A DNA stretch of 53,225 bases, from the NCBI GenBank assembly GCA_947581765.1, contig CANPVU010000010.1, positions 1-53,225 on the forward strand, read 5' to 3'. The first letter of the stretch is position 1. Each line of letters starts with the position of its first letter. The DNA is from an uncultured Bacilli bacterium. GTDB lineage: Bacteria; Bacillota_I; Bacilli_A; RF39; UBA660. The translations under genes were made by a program, and so were the position numbers. The notes beneath the pieces were generated by a model, which worked only from the letters and a program-made list of their open reading frames with translations, was not told where the DNA came from and searched no databases. This document shows positions 25,875 to 35,454 of this stretch, piece after piece.

Positions 25875-27950
25875 TACACACTTAACAAGTATTTTTTTAC
25901 TTAGTGTAAATTCTATACTACCATTAATACTTGTTAAATATACTTTACTATCTGCAAGGCGTGATATTACATTTTTATCTGGATGTCCAAATTTGTTATT
26001 TTTTCCAACCGAAATTACAGAATATTTTGGATTAATAACGTTTACAAAATCTTCGCTAGTACTATATTTCGAACCATGATGTCCTACTTTTAATATATCC
26101 ACATTTTTAATATTATATGTATTAAGAATATATTTTTCTGTTTTAAAACCCGAATCTCCCATAAGTAAAATACTAACCCCATCTATTTTTGTATATATAA
26201 CTAAACTATCATCATTTTCATTTGTAGTATCTATTTCATTTATAAAATTTAATATATACTTACCTAATCTTATGTTTCCACGTGATAAATTATAATATTT
26301 AATTTTATTTTGTTTTAATTTATTAATCAGTAAATTTTCATAGTCATTATTATTACCACTATTTAGTATAATTTTATTTACTTCAATTTCATCTATAACT
26401 TGACTTATAGAACCAATATGATCAAAATCCCCATGAGTAATAATTACATAATCTAGCTTATTAATTCCATGAGATTTTAAATATGGAATTATTACATTAC
26501 TTCCTGTATTTTTTATCTTATATCCTTTCTTTGAATAACTAAATATCTCACCACAATCAATTAATATATTAGCTTTATTATGTTTAAGAGTAATTAAAAT
26601 ACAATCTCCTTGACCTATATTTATAAAAGAAATTTTTGAATAAATGTCAAAATATCTAATATTATGATGAATTAGTAAAATAATAAATAATATCCCTATA
26701 TACTTATATTCCTTTAAACCAATTTTGTTAATTATAAAATATACAATTATATAATATAAAATTATAGAAAATAAAGATAAATGACATAATGTTACATTAA
26801 AACACTTTATAGTAAAGAAAAATTTTGATAATGATTCCATTATACTTATCAAAAATGAATAAATAGGTTCTATAATCGGAAAAATAAAACAAAGAAGTGA
26901 TAAAGGAAAAATTATAAATGAAATAAGTGGAACAAATAATATATTAAGTAATGGTGTTAGTAAATTAATAGAAAAAGAAGTATTTATAGAAATGGGCATA
27001 CTAGATATAAATGAAATCAAACTAGTAGTAAATAACTTTTTTATATATGTACTTGATTTATTTATTATGTAACTAAATTTCATTAAAAAAAATGCTATTA
27101 TATAACTAAATTGAAATCCAATATTATATATATAAAAAGGATTATAAAATAAACACATACACATTAAATATATAAGTAAATAATAGTTTTTTATGTTTAT
27201 TTTTAAACCTTTATTTAAAATACATAAAATAAATAATAGTACTGCCCTAGTAATTGACACACTAAAATTTGCTAAAAAGCAATAAAATATCAAAAATGAA
27301 ATCACAACTATATTTATTATTTTCTTATTTTTTAATATTTTATTTAGTAAATAAATAATAACAGAAGATATTAAGGATACATGCATACCTGATACCGCAA
27401 ACAAATGGATTATACCATTATACGAATATGTATCTTTTATATCATCATCTATTAAACTGCTATCTCCTAATATGAAAGCATTTAAATAATCTTTTGTATC
27501 ATATTTATTTATTCTATCATTCATATAGCATTTAATGTCATAAAGAAAATTTTTTTTATTTTCTAAAACTTCGATATCTGATGCATATACTATGTAATGT
27601 ATTTTCTTGCTATATAAATAATTTTTATAATTAAAAGAATAAAAATTACTTTCTTTATCTGGAACATTAAAAGTTCCAAATATTTTTATTTTATCACCAG
27701 GTAAAATATTAAGATTTTTACTATTATCATAATATATTAATAAATCATCTACATAAATACTTAAATTGGTTTCGTCTTCTTTTACATCCTCTACTATACC
27801 TTCTGCATAATTTTTTAAAGTGTCATACTTAGAAATAAATATATTAAATTTGATACATATAAAACAATATAAAATACAAAATAATAAAACAATTATTAAA
27901 AATATTTTACACTGTAATATATTCTTTAATTTTAGTATATAATGACTCAC
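25869..27950 (-). CDS. comEC: DNA uptake channel ComEC/Rec2
   Basis: A 693-aa protein. N-terminal transmembrane helices with an OB-like extracytoplasmic domain (about residues 45-150), the central competence domain (ILGDSSLIDDD, FAVSGMHVSLIS) with multiple spans, and a C-terminal metallo-beta-lactamase-like domain (FINIGQGDCILI, ITHGDFDHIGS, KVGHHGSKYSTS). It carries single-stranded DNA across the membrane during transformation. The metal-ligand motif THGDFDH is intact. The GTG start (27950) overlaps comEA by 44 bases. No better start is visible. Confidence 0.93.
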   Translation of the reverse strand: MSHYILKLKNILQCKIFLIIVLLFCILYCFICIKFNIFISKYDTLKNYAEGIVEDVKEDETNLSIYVDDLLIYYDNSKNLNILPGDKIKIFGTFNVPDKESNFYSFNYKNYLYSKKIHYIVYASDIEVLENKKNFLYDIKCYMNDRINKYDTKDYLNAFILGDSSLIDDDIKDTYSYNGIIHLFAVSGMHVSLISSVIIYLLNKILKNKKIINIVVISFLIFYCFLANFSVSITRAVLLFILCILNKGLKINIKNYYLLIYLMCMCLFYNPFYIYNIGFQFSYIIAFFLMKFSYIINKSSTYIKKLFTTSLISFISSMPISINTSFSINLLTPLLNILFVPLISFIIFPLSLLCFIFPIIEPIYSFLISIMESLSKFFFTIKCFNVTLCHLSLFSIILYYIIVYFIINKIGLKEYKYIGILFIILLIHHNIRYFDIYSKISFINIGQGDCILITLKHNKANILIDCGEIFSYSKKGYKIKNTGSNVIIPYLKSHGINKLDYVIITHGDFDHIGSISQVIDEIEVNKIILNSGNNNDYENLLINKLKQNKIKYYNLSRGNIRLGKYILNFINEIDTTNENDDSLVIYTKIDGVSILLMGDSGFKTEKYILNTYNIKNVDILKVGHHGSKYSTSEDFVNVINPKYSVISVGKNNKFGHPDKNVISRLADSKVYLTSINGSIEFTLSKKILVKCVR

Positions 27951-28623
27951 CTATTCCACTAACATTTTTAATATCTTCTATACTTTTAAATAAACCATTT
28001 TTATTTCTATAATCTATAATAGAACGTGCCTTAGACTCACCTATTCCTTCTAATTTCATTAAATCTTCTAAACTTGAATTATTAATATTAACAAGTCCTT
28101 GTAATTTATCTTTATTATCGTTTGATGATTTTTCTGATGAATTGTTTGAATTTACTTTATCAGAATTTAAGCATGTAGTATTATCAACCTTAGGACAATT
28201 ACAATTACTAATCATATACTTAGTAGATTCTTGTTCTAATTTTAAGTCAGATATTTCTTTATTAGTATAAATCCAAATAACCATTTCATCTTCTACTTTA
28301 CTACTTAAATTAATATAATTTGTATTTGCATTTGAATTTAATCCACCAGCTAATTTTATTACATCTATTACCCTTTTTTGACTATCTACTTCATATACAC
28401 CAGGAGTATTAACAGCACCTTTTATATCAACAGTTACTTTAACTGCCGAATCATTATTGTTACTTACCTTTTTTTCTTCTTTTGTTTCACCCTCATCTTC
28501 TAAAACTATATTCTCACTTGTTGCCTGTGCATCTATTATATTTTCATCTGTAGAAAAATTAATAAAAATAATAGATAGAAAAATTATTATTCCAATCAAA
28601 ACAAAAATTAATTTATTTTTCAC
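27907..28623 (-). CDS. comEA: DNA receptor ComEA
   Basis: A 238-aa protein: N-terminal membrane anchor (about 5-22), acidic linker, an SLBB domain (VTVDIKGAVNTPGVYEV, residues about 62-140), an Asn/Ser-rich linker, and a C-terminal double helix-hairpin-helix (LMKLEGIGESKARSIIDYR, NVSGIGESLYTKI), which binds DNA. It delivers DNA to ComEC, whose gene it overlaps. Pilus (comG) genes are not in the window. comEA and comEC form one transcription unit ended by two terminators. Confidence 0.93.
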   Translation of the reverse strand: MKNKLIFVLIGIIIFLSIIFINFSTDENIIDAQATSENIVLEDEGETKEEKKVSNNNDSAVKVTVDIKGAVNTPGVYEVDSQKRVIDVIKLAGGLNSNANTNYINLSSKVEDEMVIWIYTNKEISDLKLEQESTKYMISNCNCPKVDNTTCLNSDKVNSNNSSEKSSNDNKDKLQGLVNINNSSLEDLMKLEGIGESKARSIIDYRNKNGLFKSIEDIKNVSGIGESLYTKIKEYITV

Positions 28624-28690
28624 TTTATCACCTCTACTATATTATTATTTAAAACTATTTAAAATCCTTTTTATTTTTATATTTTTTTTG

Positions 28691-28696
28691 TATAAT
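28691..28696 (+). promoter_or_regulatory. -10 box of glmS promoter
   Basis: TATAAT about 45 bases before the ribozyme cleavage site. The -35 is weak and T-rich. Confidence 0.5.
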
Positions 28697-28734
28697 TTAA
28701 TTAGATATACAAAATGAAAGAGAGGTTATTTGTA

Positions 28735-28866
28735 TATTGAGCACCAGGGCTAATTGCCGACGAGGATAACAGTTGTCGAAATATTCGGTGGATGCTGTTA
28801 CGGACTTATACATTCGTAAAATATGATAAAAAAAGCAAAATTAAAATTGTAACAAAAATCATATTA
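28735..28866 (+). ncRNA. glmS ribozyme (GlcN6P-activated riboswitch)
   Basis: Conserved core immediately upstream of glmS: GCACCAGGGCT, GACGAGGAT, TCGAAATATTCGGTGGATGC, TGTTACGG. Cleavage is expected between A28740 and G28741. The first helix carries a compensated change: canonical GCGCC/GGCG is here GCACC (28741-28745) with GGTG (28787-28790). Peripheral helix P4 is formed by AATATGAT (28820-28827) and ATCATATT (28858-28865). Binding of glucosamine-6-phosphate makes the RNA cut itself, which destabilises the glmS message. Confidence 0.95.
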
Positions 28867-28886
28867 TGTATAAAAGGAGGAATTAT

Positions 28887-30674
28887 ATGTGTGGAATTAT
28901 AGGTTACATTGGTAAAGATAATAAAGCAATAGAAAAAACTATATCCTGCCTTGAAAAACTTGAATATAGAGGATATGATTCAGCTGGTATTGCATATGTT
29001 TTTAACAATGAAATCAAAATTCAAAAATCAAAAGGTAGAATTAAGAATTTAAAAGATAAATTACAAATAGATACTAAGTCTAATTGTGCAATAGCTCATA
29101 CTAGATGGGCAACTCATGGACAAGCAAATGAAATAAATGCTCATCCTCATAAGGTAGGCAATGTTACAATTGTTCACAACGGTATAATAGAAAATTACTT
29201 AGAATTAAAAAATATGCTTATAGATAATGGGTATAAATTTATAAGTGATACAGATACAGAAGTTGCATGTGCTACCTTAGATTTTTTCTATAATAAATGT
29301 AATAAAAATATTATAAAATCAATAGATGAATTTAAAAAAATTATAAAAGGAAGCTATGCACTAGGAATAATATATGATGATGATATAAATAATTTATATG
29401 CAATAAAAAAAGATAGTCCATTAATTATTGGTATATCTGATGAAAGTTATTTCATAGCATCTGATGTTCCAGCTCTATTGGAATATACTAATAAATATAT
29501 TATTTTAGAAGATAATGAAATTGCTAAATTAACAAGTGATAAATATGAAATATATAATATGGAAAAAATAGTGGATAAAGAAATAAAAACATTTGATTTT
29601 AAATATTCAACACAAGATAAAGGAAACTTTGAACACTTTATGCTAAAAGAAATAAATGAACAACCAAAAATTGTATATGACTTATTAAAAGAAAATATTG
29701 ATAATAATCTAGAAGATATTCCATCATTAATAAATTATGATAGAATTGATATTATCGGATGTGGTTCTGCATACCATACATCTTTGGTTGCAAAATATAT
29801 TTTTGAGCAACAAGTAAATGCAGAAATAAACTGTTATGTAGCAAGTGAATATAGATATGAAAATAATTTTTTTGGTAAAAATAGTCTAGTAATATTTATT
29901 TCACAATCTGGTGAAACAGCAGATACTCTAGCATGTCTTAGAAAAGTAAAAAAACAAGGGATTGATACATTAGCAATAGTTAATGCACAAGGCTCTAGTA
30001 TTGCAAGAGAAGCTGATAAAGTTATATATATAAAAGCTGGTCAAGAAATAGCTGTTGCAACAACAAAAGCATATACAGCTCAAATAACAATATTATCACT
30101 ATTAGCACTTAAATTATCTTATGAAAAAAATATTATTAATAACTTTGATGAAATAAAAAAAGACATTGATAAAATAACTGAAATAATAGATGGAGTTATA
30201 AAAAATATAGACTATGAAACTATTGCTCTTAATATATATGAAAGAAATGATATATTCTTTATAGGTAGATTAGTTGATTATGCTCTTGCATTAGAAGGTT
30301 CATTAAAACTTAAAGAAATATCATATATAAATAGTTGTACATACCCTGCTGGTGAATTAAAGCATGGAACTATATCATTAATAGATGATAAAACACCTGT
30401 TATTTCAATTATAACTGATGAATCAGTAATGGATAAGACAATAAGTAATATTAAAGAAATAATTGCAAGAGGAGCTAAAAGTATTATTGTTTCATGTATA
30501 GATTTAGATGATGATATATATGATTATTCAATTAAGATTCCTAAAATTAATCCTTTTTTACAACCAATAATAACTATTATACCTCTTCAATTATTAGCAT
30601 ATAATATAGCTTATAAAAGAGGATGTGACATAGATAAACCTAGAAATTTAGCTAAATCAGTTACTGTAGAATAA
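28887..30674 (+). CDS. glmS: Glutamine-fructose-6-phosphate aminotransferase
   Basis: A 595-aa enzyme making glucosamine-6-phosphate from fructose-6-phosphate and glutamine, the entry to peptidoglycan precursors. N-terminal glutaminase with Cys1 of mature protein in MCGIIGYIG and HTRWATHG, followed by two SIS domains (IGCGSAYHTS, SQSGETADT, ATTKAYTAQ) and the C-terminal KSVTVE. The start at 28887 exposes Cys at position 2, needed for catalysis, and has AAAGGAGG upstream. An ATG seven codons earlier is not used. Feedback control by the preceding ribozyme. Confidence 0.97.
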   Translation: MCGIIGYIGKDNKAIEKTISCLEKLEYRGYDSAGIAYVFNNEIKIQKSKGRIKNLKDKLQIDTKSNCAIAHTRWATHGQANEINAHPHKVGNVTIVHNGIIENYLELKNMLIDNGYKFISDTDTEVACATLDFFYNKCNKNIIKSIDEFKKIIKGSYALGIIYDDDINNLYAIKKDSPLIIGISDESYFIASDVPALLEYTNKYIILEDNEIAKLTSDKYEIYNMEKIVDKEIKTFDFKYSTQDKGNFEHFMLKEINEQPKIVYDLLKENIDNNLEDIPSLINYDRIDIIGCGSAYHTSLVAKYIFEQQVNAEINCYVASEYRYENNFFGKNSLVIFISQSGETADTLACLRKVKKQGIDTLAIVNAQGSSIAREADKVIYIKAGQEIAVATTKAYTAQITILSLLALKLSYEKNIINNFDEIKKDIDKITEIIDGVIKNIDYETIALNIYERNDIFFIGRLVDYALALEGSLKLKEISYINSCTYPAGELKHGTISLIDDKTPVISIITDESVMDKTISNIKEIIARGAKSIIVSCIDLDDDIYDYSIKIPKINPFLQPIITIIPLQLLAYNIAYKRGCDIDKPRNLAKSVTVE

Positions 30675-30675
30675 G

Positions 30676-30711
30676 AAAAGAGATTTATTAATTTAAATCT
30701 CTTTTTACTTT
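30676..30711. terminator. Bidirectional terminator, glmS / sortase
   Basis: Perfect 12-bp stem AAAAGAGATTTA / TAAATCTCTTTT (30676-30687, 30694-30705), 6-base loop, T-rich on both strands. Confidence 0.85.
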
Positions 30712-31547
30712 TTTTTACTTCTTTTAATTAATCTAGCATGTAAAACTACTTTATCAGTATCGTTATGACAAGTTGATAATGTAATTATTTTATCATCCTT
30801 AGATAAATCAACATTATAATCGTGTACACTTCTTTTCTTTATCATATCTAAAAATTCTACATATTCTTCATCTGATGAAAAATCAACTTGTAAATAATCA
30901 TCAGTCGTTTTTATTCTATATGTACTAAATACTTGCCATAGTGTATTTTCATATTCTGTAGAAATTTTTACTACATAATTTTGTGTATTAGAATACCATG
31001 AAGATTTAACTACATTTCTAAGAGAACCAAACATTGTATTATTTAATCTTCCATGAGCATATATTATCGTATTATCATCAAATTCGACTGGATTATTTCT
31101 AAAATCCATAAATACCCAACCAGCCGAATTAACCTTTTTATCAAATTGATGAGTTAAATAATACTTATTATCTTTATGTTGAACAAATGGATAATTTATA
31201 TTTGTACCATTAACTTTAATCCATCCTATAGTTTCATCATTTATCTTTTTTAATTTTGTTAAGTCAACATTTATAAATTTCATTTTTATGTAATCCCAAT
31301 ATGGATCTTCTTTATTTACATTATTAGAATTACTAACATTACTTTTCTTAACAGGATTAACTATCTCTGTTTGTGGAGGATCAACTTCTAATTCTTCTAC
31401 TTCTGATGATTCCTCTATTTGATTAACTTGAGCATCTATTTGCTTATTAGATTTATTCCAATTTAATATATGATAACCTGAATATATTAACAACCCAATA
31501 CATAAAAGAATAAAAATTATTAAAACAACATTTATAACTTTTCTCAT
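30705..31547 (-). CDS. srtB: Class B sortase
   Basis: A 280-aa transpeptidase with an N-terminal membrane anchor (about 6-25), a linker, and a sortase barrel. Catalytic His165 in IIYAHGR, Cys260 in TLSTC and Arg272 in VVLHARL. The TLSTC form and the extra N-terminal helical segment fit class B. It attaches secreted proteins to peptidoglycan or assembles pili. No protein with an obvious sorting signal is encoded in this window. It starts 23 bases after the PBP gene and ends the rsmH-ftsL-pbp-sortase run. Confidence 0.9.
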   Translation of the reverse strand: MRKVINVVLIIFILLCIGLLIYSGYHILNWNKSNKQIDAQVNQIEESSEVEELEVDPPQTEIVNPVKKSNVSNSNNVNKEDPYWDYIKMKFINVDLTKLKKINDETIGWIKVNGTNINYPFVQHKDNKYYLTHQFDKKVNSAGWVFMDFRNNPVEFDDNTIIYAHGRLNNTMFGSLRNVVKSSWYSNTQNYVVKISTEYENTLWQVFSTYRIKTTDDYLQVDFSSDEEYVEFLDMIKKRSVHDYNVDLSKDDKIITLSTCHNDTDKVVLHARLIKRSKKK

Positions 31548-31570
31548 ATAATCACTCTAATCTAAATATA

Positions 31571-33961
31571 TTATTTTTTTATCTTTATATTTTTTAATTC
31601 TAATTCTAATACCTCATTACCAATTATTTTATCTTTTGCTATATTTTGTTTTACAACATAACCATGTCCTTTTATCTTATAATCTACTTTAGCATATTTT
31701 GCAAACCTTAATATTTCTGATAAAGACCAATTAGTCATATCTGGCATTTTTATTTCAGAACTATTTGTTACTAAAAATACTTTATCCGTTGTTAAAACCT
31801 TACTATCTTTCTTTGGGTATTGATCGACTACTTTGTCACCTTGACCAATTTGAATTACCTCTATTTTTTTATCTTTTACATCCTTTATTGCTTGATTTAT
31901 ATTAGAATTAATATAATTACTCATTTTATATTCTTTAATAGAACTATTAGCTTGTTCTATTTTTGAATACATATTTCTATATTTAGCAATATTACTTATT
32001 ACCTCTTTTACATAAGGTGCTATTGCAACTGAATTATACGATTTTGGCTTTTTTATTGCAGTATAAATTATTATTTCTGGGTCTTCTTTAGGAAACATAC
32101 CAGCAAATGATATTATATAATTTCCATCACCTTCTAGGTAATGTCCATTTTCATATATTTGGGCTGTACCAGTTTTACCAATTATATTGAAATTTTCAAT
32201 ATAATACCAATGTCCAGTTGCAGTAGTAGTATGAACGTTATTATACATTAACTGCTTTACAGTTTCTACTGCTTCTTTACTTGCTACTTGTTCCATCTTT
32301 TCTACTTTGGTTTCATCTACTTCGTTTGTTTTATTATCAACTATCTTTTTAATTATATGTGGCTTTACCATGTATCCATCATTTGCTAGTATACTAAGAG
32401 CCTGTAATTGTTGGATAGCTGTAGTAGATAATCCTTGACCAAAACTAACAGATAACCAATCTAGTTCTATGTTTTCTCTAAAATCTACATTACCTGCTAA
32501 TTCTCCACTTAATTCAATATCAGTTTTTGAACCAAATCCATAAGATTTTAAGCAAGCTTTTAACTGGCTTGGTGATAAATAATCACGTGCTACATTTATT
32601 GCTCCTACATTACTAGAATATGTAAATCCAACATCGTAAGAAATATTTCCCCAACCAGCTGGTTTCCAATCATTTACTCTATCTTTACCTATAGTTATAG
32701 AACCAGATTTATACTTTTTATTTCCATCATATTTTCCTGTATTTGCTGCACAAAGGTATGTATATATTTTCATTACAGAACCTGGCTCGTATGAATAAGA
32801 TACTAATGGATTTTGATAACTCATATCACTAGATAAATTATTAGGATTAAAATTAGGACTTGTAGCACTTCCTAAAATTTCACCTGTTTTTGCATCCATT
32901 ACTGCCATAATAATCCATTCTGATTTCCAGTCTTCTACTTCTTTTTTTACAGCAGATTCTAAAAATCTTTGTATACTTGAATCTATTGTTAAGTATATAT
33001 CTTTACCATCTTCTGCCTCGATTCTTTCTTCCTTTGTATCAGGAATTTTATAACCAGACAAATCTCTTTGATAAGTTAAACTTCCGTTAACACCTTTTAA
33101 TATATTATTGAACTTACTTTCTATTCCTAGTTCGCCTTCTGTTACAATATCAGTTCTAGTAGATACATCATTTTTTGTAACATTAATTATTCCTGAGGCA
33201 AGAACTTTATCAGAATTTCCAATTAATACTTTATAGAATGTACTTCCTACTTTTATTGCTTTAATCTTATCACCATTAATTGCAATAACTGATTCATCAT
33301 ACACGATAAATTCTACATTATCGTATTTATTATAATAGTTCTTATAATATTCTTTTATATCAAATTCTTCTTTTAATTTTAAATTAATACGTGTATATTC
33401 TTTAGCATATCCTACAATATAAGATGCAAATTGTCCATTTGGATAAAATCTTTTAGTTGATTCTACAAAATCTATTCCAGGTAATTCCAAATTTTCTATT
33501 GCTATCTTTTCTAATTCTGTTAATTTAGAACCATATGAACCAAATTCAACTTGATACCTATCTTCACATAATCTTGAATATATATAATCATATGGTGCAT
33601 TTAACTTGGAAGATAATTGTTGTGCAGTTTTTTCTTTGTCTACTACATGCTGTGGATTGTCACTATCAGATGTTCTATCTTCACTTAAATATGCTATTAA
33701 AGTATAAGAAGCAACATTAGTAGCCAAAATGTTTCCATCGTTATCATATATATTTCCTCTATCAGCTATAAGCTCTTTAGATACAGTAGTTCTACTTTCA
33801 GCAATTTCCCTTAAATTATTATGATTAACTTCCTTAAATAATGCTATATGAGCAAATTGACCTAGTAAAATAATCAAAATAAAAAGATAAAAAAGAAGTA
33901 TTCTTTTTGGCATAATCCAATTATTTGAAAATATCGAATTCTTCTTTCCTACCTTTTTCAT
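31571..33961 (-). CDS. pbpB: Class B penicillin-binding protein (FtsI/PBP2B type) with PASTA
   Basis: A 796-aa bitopic transpeptidase for division septum synthesis. Membrane span at about 20-41, pedestal domain starting with RGNIYDNDGNILA, catalytic Ser395 in GSVMK, SxN at 449-451 (SSN), KTG at 596-598, and two PASTA-like repeats at the C-terminus (about 690-795). The order rsmH-ftsL-pbp identifies it as the division PBP (pbpB/ftsI); the PASTA domains are also found in the sporulation paralogue SpoVD. About 85 residues between GYA (183-185) and GELGIE (276-281) are unusually long for this family and look like an inserted small domain. SD GGTGAT before ATG 33961. Confidence 0.92.
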   Translation of the reverse strand: MKKVGKKNSIFSNNWIMPKRILLFYLFILIILLGQFAHIALFKEVNHNNLREIAESRTTVSKELIADRGNIYDNDGNILATNVASYTLIAYLSEDRTSDSDNPQHVVDKEKTAQQLSSKLNAPYDYIYSRLCEDRYQVEFGSYGSKLTELEKIAIENLELPGIDFVESTKRFYPNGQFASYIVGYAKEYTRINLKLKEEFDIKEYYKNYYNKYDNVEFIVYDESVIAINGDKIKAIKVGSTFYKVLIGNSDKVLASGIINVTKNDVSTRTDIVTEGELGIESKFNNILKGVNGSLTYQRDLSGYKIPDTKEERIEAEDGKDIYLTIDSSIQRFLESAVKKEVEDWKSEWIIMAVMDAKTGEILGSATSPNFNPNNLSSDMSYQNPLVSYSYEPGSVMKIYTYLCAANTGKYDGNKKYKSGSITIGKDRVNDWKPAGWGNISYDVGFTYSSNVGAINVARDYLSPSQLKACLKSYGFGSKTDIELSGELAGNVDFRENIELDWLSVSFGQGLSTTAIQQLQALSILANDGYMVKPHIIKKIVDNKTNEVDETKVEKMEQVASKEAVETVKQLMYNNVHTTTATGHWYYIENFNIIGKTGTAQIYENGHYLEGDGNYIISFAGMFPKEDPEIIIYTAIKKPKSYNSVAIAPYVKEVISNIAKYRNMYSKIEQANSSIKEYKMSNYINSNINQAIKDVKDKKIEVIQIGQGDKVVDQYPKKDSKVLTTDKVFLVTNSSEIKMPDMTNWSLSEILRFAKYAKVDYKIKGHGYVVKQNIAKDKIIGNEVLELELKNIKIKK

Positions 33962-33989
33962 TCTATCACCATTATAATTATAGCATACT

Positions 33990-34262
33990 TTATTTATTTA
34001 TAACAATAATATTTTTATTATTGTATGATAAGCCCATCTTCTCTATTACTTTACTCACATTTTCATATGATGTAAGCTCATTAACTTGCATTGTTAACGA
34101 TTCATTCTTTTTGTCTTGATTTTCTATTTTATAATCTATTTTCTCTATATTCATTTTCACATTACTTATTTGTGCTCCAAAGAAAATTTGTACGGCAAAT
34201 ATTCCTACTAGGCAAAATAGTATTACAAATATAACTAATTTTTCTTCTAATGTAATTTTCAT
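33990..34262 (-). CDS. ftsL: Cell division protein FtsL-like
   Basis: A 90-aa bitopic protein: short cytoplasmic N-terminus, one span (about residues 8-28), then an extracytoplasmic leucine-zipper-like coiled coil (about 32-75). Size, topology and position between rsmH and the division PBP are those of FtsL. Sequence similarity in this family is always low. No close SD precedes ATG 34262, so it may depend on translation of rsmH, which ends 22 bases upstream. Confidence 0.85.
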   Translation of the reverse strand: MKITLEEKLVIFVILFCLVGIFAVQIFFGAQISNVKMNIEKIDYKIENQDKKNESLTMQVNELTSYENVSKVIEKMGLSYNNKNIIVINK

Positions 34263-34284
34263 TTTTCGTTTATTACTTTTAATA

Positions 34285-35193
34285 TTACTTCACCCTTTCT
34301 ATAACTCTTAATTTAGCACTTCTTGAACGTGGATTAGTACTTATTTCCTCTTGTGTTGGTTGTAACACTTTAACTATTTTATAATTTGGCTTGTACTCAT
34401 CAGGTATTATTGGTAAATTTTTTAATTCATTTTTTACTTCTGTTACTTCCTTAAATATTTTTTTACAAATTTTATCTTCTAAAGAATGAAATGTTATTAC
34501 ACATAATCTTCCGCCAACATTTAAAAGAGAAAGTGAATCATATAAACTTTTTTCAAATACATTTAATTCATCATTTACTTCAATCCTAATTGCTTGAAAG
34601 ATTTTTCTAGCAGGATGTTTTTCCCTAGCATATTTACTTGGAACATTATTTCTAATTACATCAACTAATTGTAATGTAGTATTTATTGGCCTATTATTTA
34701 TTATTCCTTTAGCAATACTATTTGAATATTTTTCTTCACCATATTTATAAAATATATCTACTAATTCTTCATATGTATAATTATTTACAACATAATTAGC
34801 AGTTAACTTTTGAGTTTTATCCATACGCATATCCAATGCTGCATCTTTGTGAAAACTAAACCCTCTATCTGCTTCATCTAACTGAGGACTGGATACTCCT
34901 AAATCATATAATATGCCATCTACAGATGTTACATTATAATCAGATAATTTTTCTTTAATGTTGACGAAATTACTTTTAATTATAGTATAATTATTTGATA
35001 TTTTTTTTAAATACTCATCGCTATATTTTATAGCATCCATATCTTGATCAAAGGAATATAAATGTCCATTATCTAATCTTTTTAAAATTTCACCACTATG
35101 TCCACCATATCCTAGCGTACAATCAACAATAATACTATTTTCATCAATATTTAAATATTTTATACATTCGTTTAATAATACGCTTTTATGCAT
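34285..35193 (-). CDS. rsmH: 16S rRNA (cytosine1402-N4)-methyltransferase
   Basis: A 302-aa RsmH/MraW. N-terminal HKSVLLNECI, SAM-binding VDCTLGYGGHS, LYDLGVSSPQLDEADRGFSF, KHPARKIFQAIRIEVNDEL, ITFHSLEDKICK and the C-terminal NPRSRSAKLRVIER. All hallmark blocks are present. It is the first gene of the division cluster; mraZ, usually in front, is absent, and two small sporulation-type genes occupy that place. SD AGGGGTGAG before ATG 35193. Confidence 0.96.
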   Translation of the reverse strand: MHKSVLLNECIKYLNIDENSIIVDCTLGYGGHSGEILKRLDNGHLYSFDQDMDAIKYSDEYLKKISNNYTIIKSNFVNIKEKLSDYNVTSVDGILYDLGVSSPQLDEADRGFSFHKDAALDMRMDKTQKLTANYVVNNYTYEELVDIFYKYGEEKYSNSIAKGIINNRPINTTLQLVDVIRNNVPSKYAREKHPARKIFQAIRIEVNDELNVFEKSLYDSLSLLNVGGRLCVITFHSLEDKICKKIFKEVTEVKNELKNLPIIPDEYKPNYKIVKVLQPTQEEISTNPRSRSAKLRVIERVK

Positions 35194-35220
35194 AACTCAC
35201 CCCTGCTAATATTTATAATT

Positions 35221-35249
35221 ATTTTATAATAAATTAACTCTTTTGTAAA
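35221..35249 (-). promoter_or_regulatory. Promoter of the rsmH division operon
   Basis: Minus strand TTTACA (35244-35249), 17-base spacer, TAAAAT (35221-35226). Confidence 0.55.
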
Positions 35250-35282
35250 CAATTATATATGTTATATAACGTAAAAAAATGT

Positions 35283-35304
35283 AAAAAAGAGGTAGCCCTC
35301 TTTT
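35283..35304 (-). terminator. Terminator of the YjcZ-like gene pair
   Basis: 8-bp stem AAAAGAGG / CCTCTTTT (35285-35304), loop of 4, T-run on the minus strand. It overlaps the stop codon of the 46-aa gene. Confidence 0.75.
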
Positions 35305-35443
35305 ATACTATGCATGACCCAATGATAATAGCTAATAAAATATATAGTACTATAACTATTACAAAGCTAAAACTACCGTTTGAATTATTATTATTTTTTT
35401 TGCATTGAGTCATTTCCTTGTTATTTGATTCATTGCAAGACAT
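35303..35443 (-). CDS. YjcZ-like tiny transmembrane sporulation protein (46 aa)
   Basis: A 46-aa protein. Cys/Asn-rich head (MSCNESNNKEMTQCKKN), a Ser/Gly turn, then a single hydrophobic span (FVIVIVLYILLAIIIG) and a short tail with Cys. The layout is that of the YjcZ/tiny-TM family of Bacillus, small membrane proteins of unknown function often linked to spores. SD AAGGAGG sits seven bases before ATG 35443 and overlaps the stop codon of the 28-aa gene upstream, so the pair is coupled. It ends in a terminator. Confidence 0.75.
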   Translation of the reverse strand: MSCNESNNKEMTQCKKNNNNSNGSFSFVIVIVLYILLAIIIGSCIV

Positions 35444-35454
35444 CTAATCCCTCC

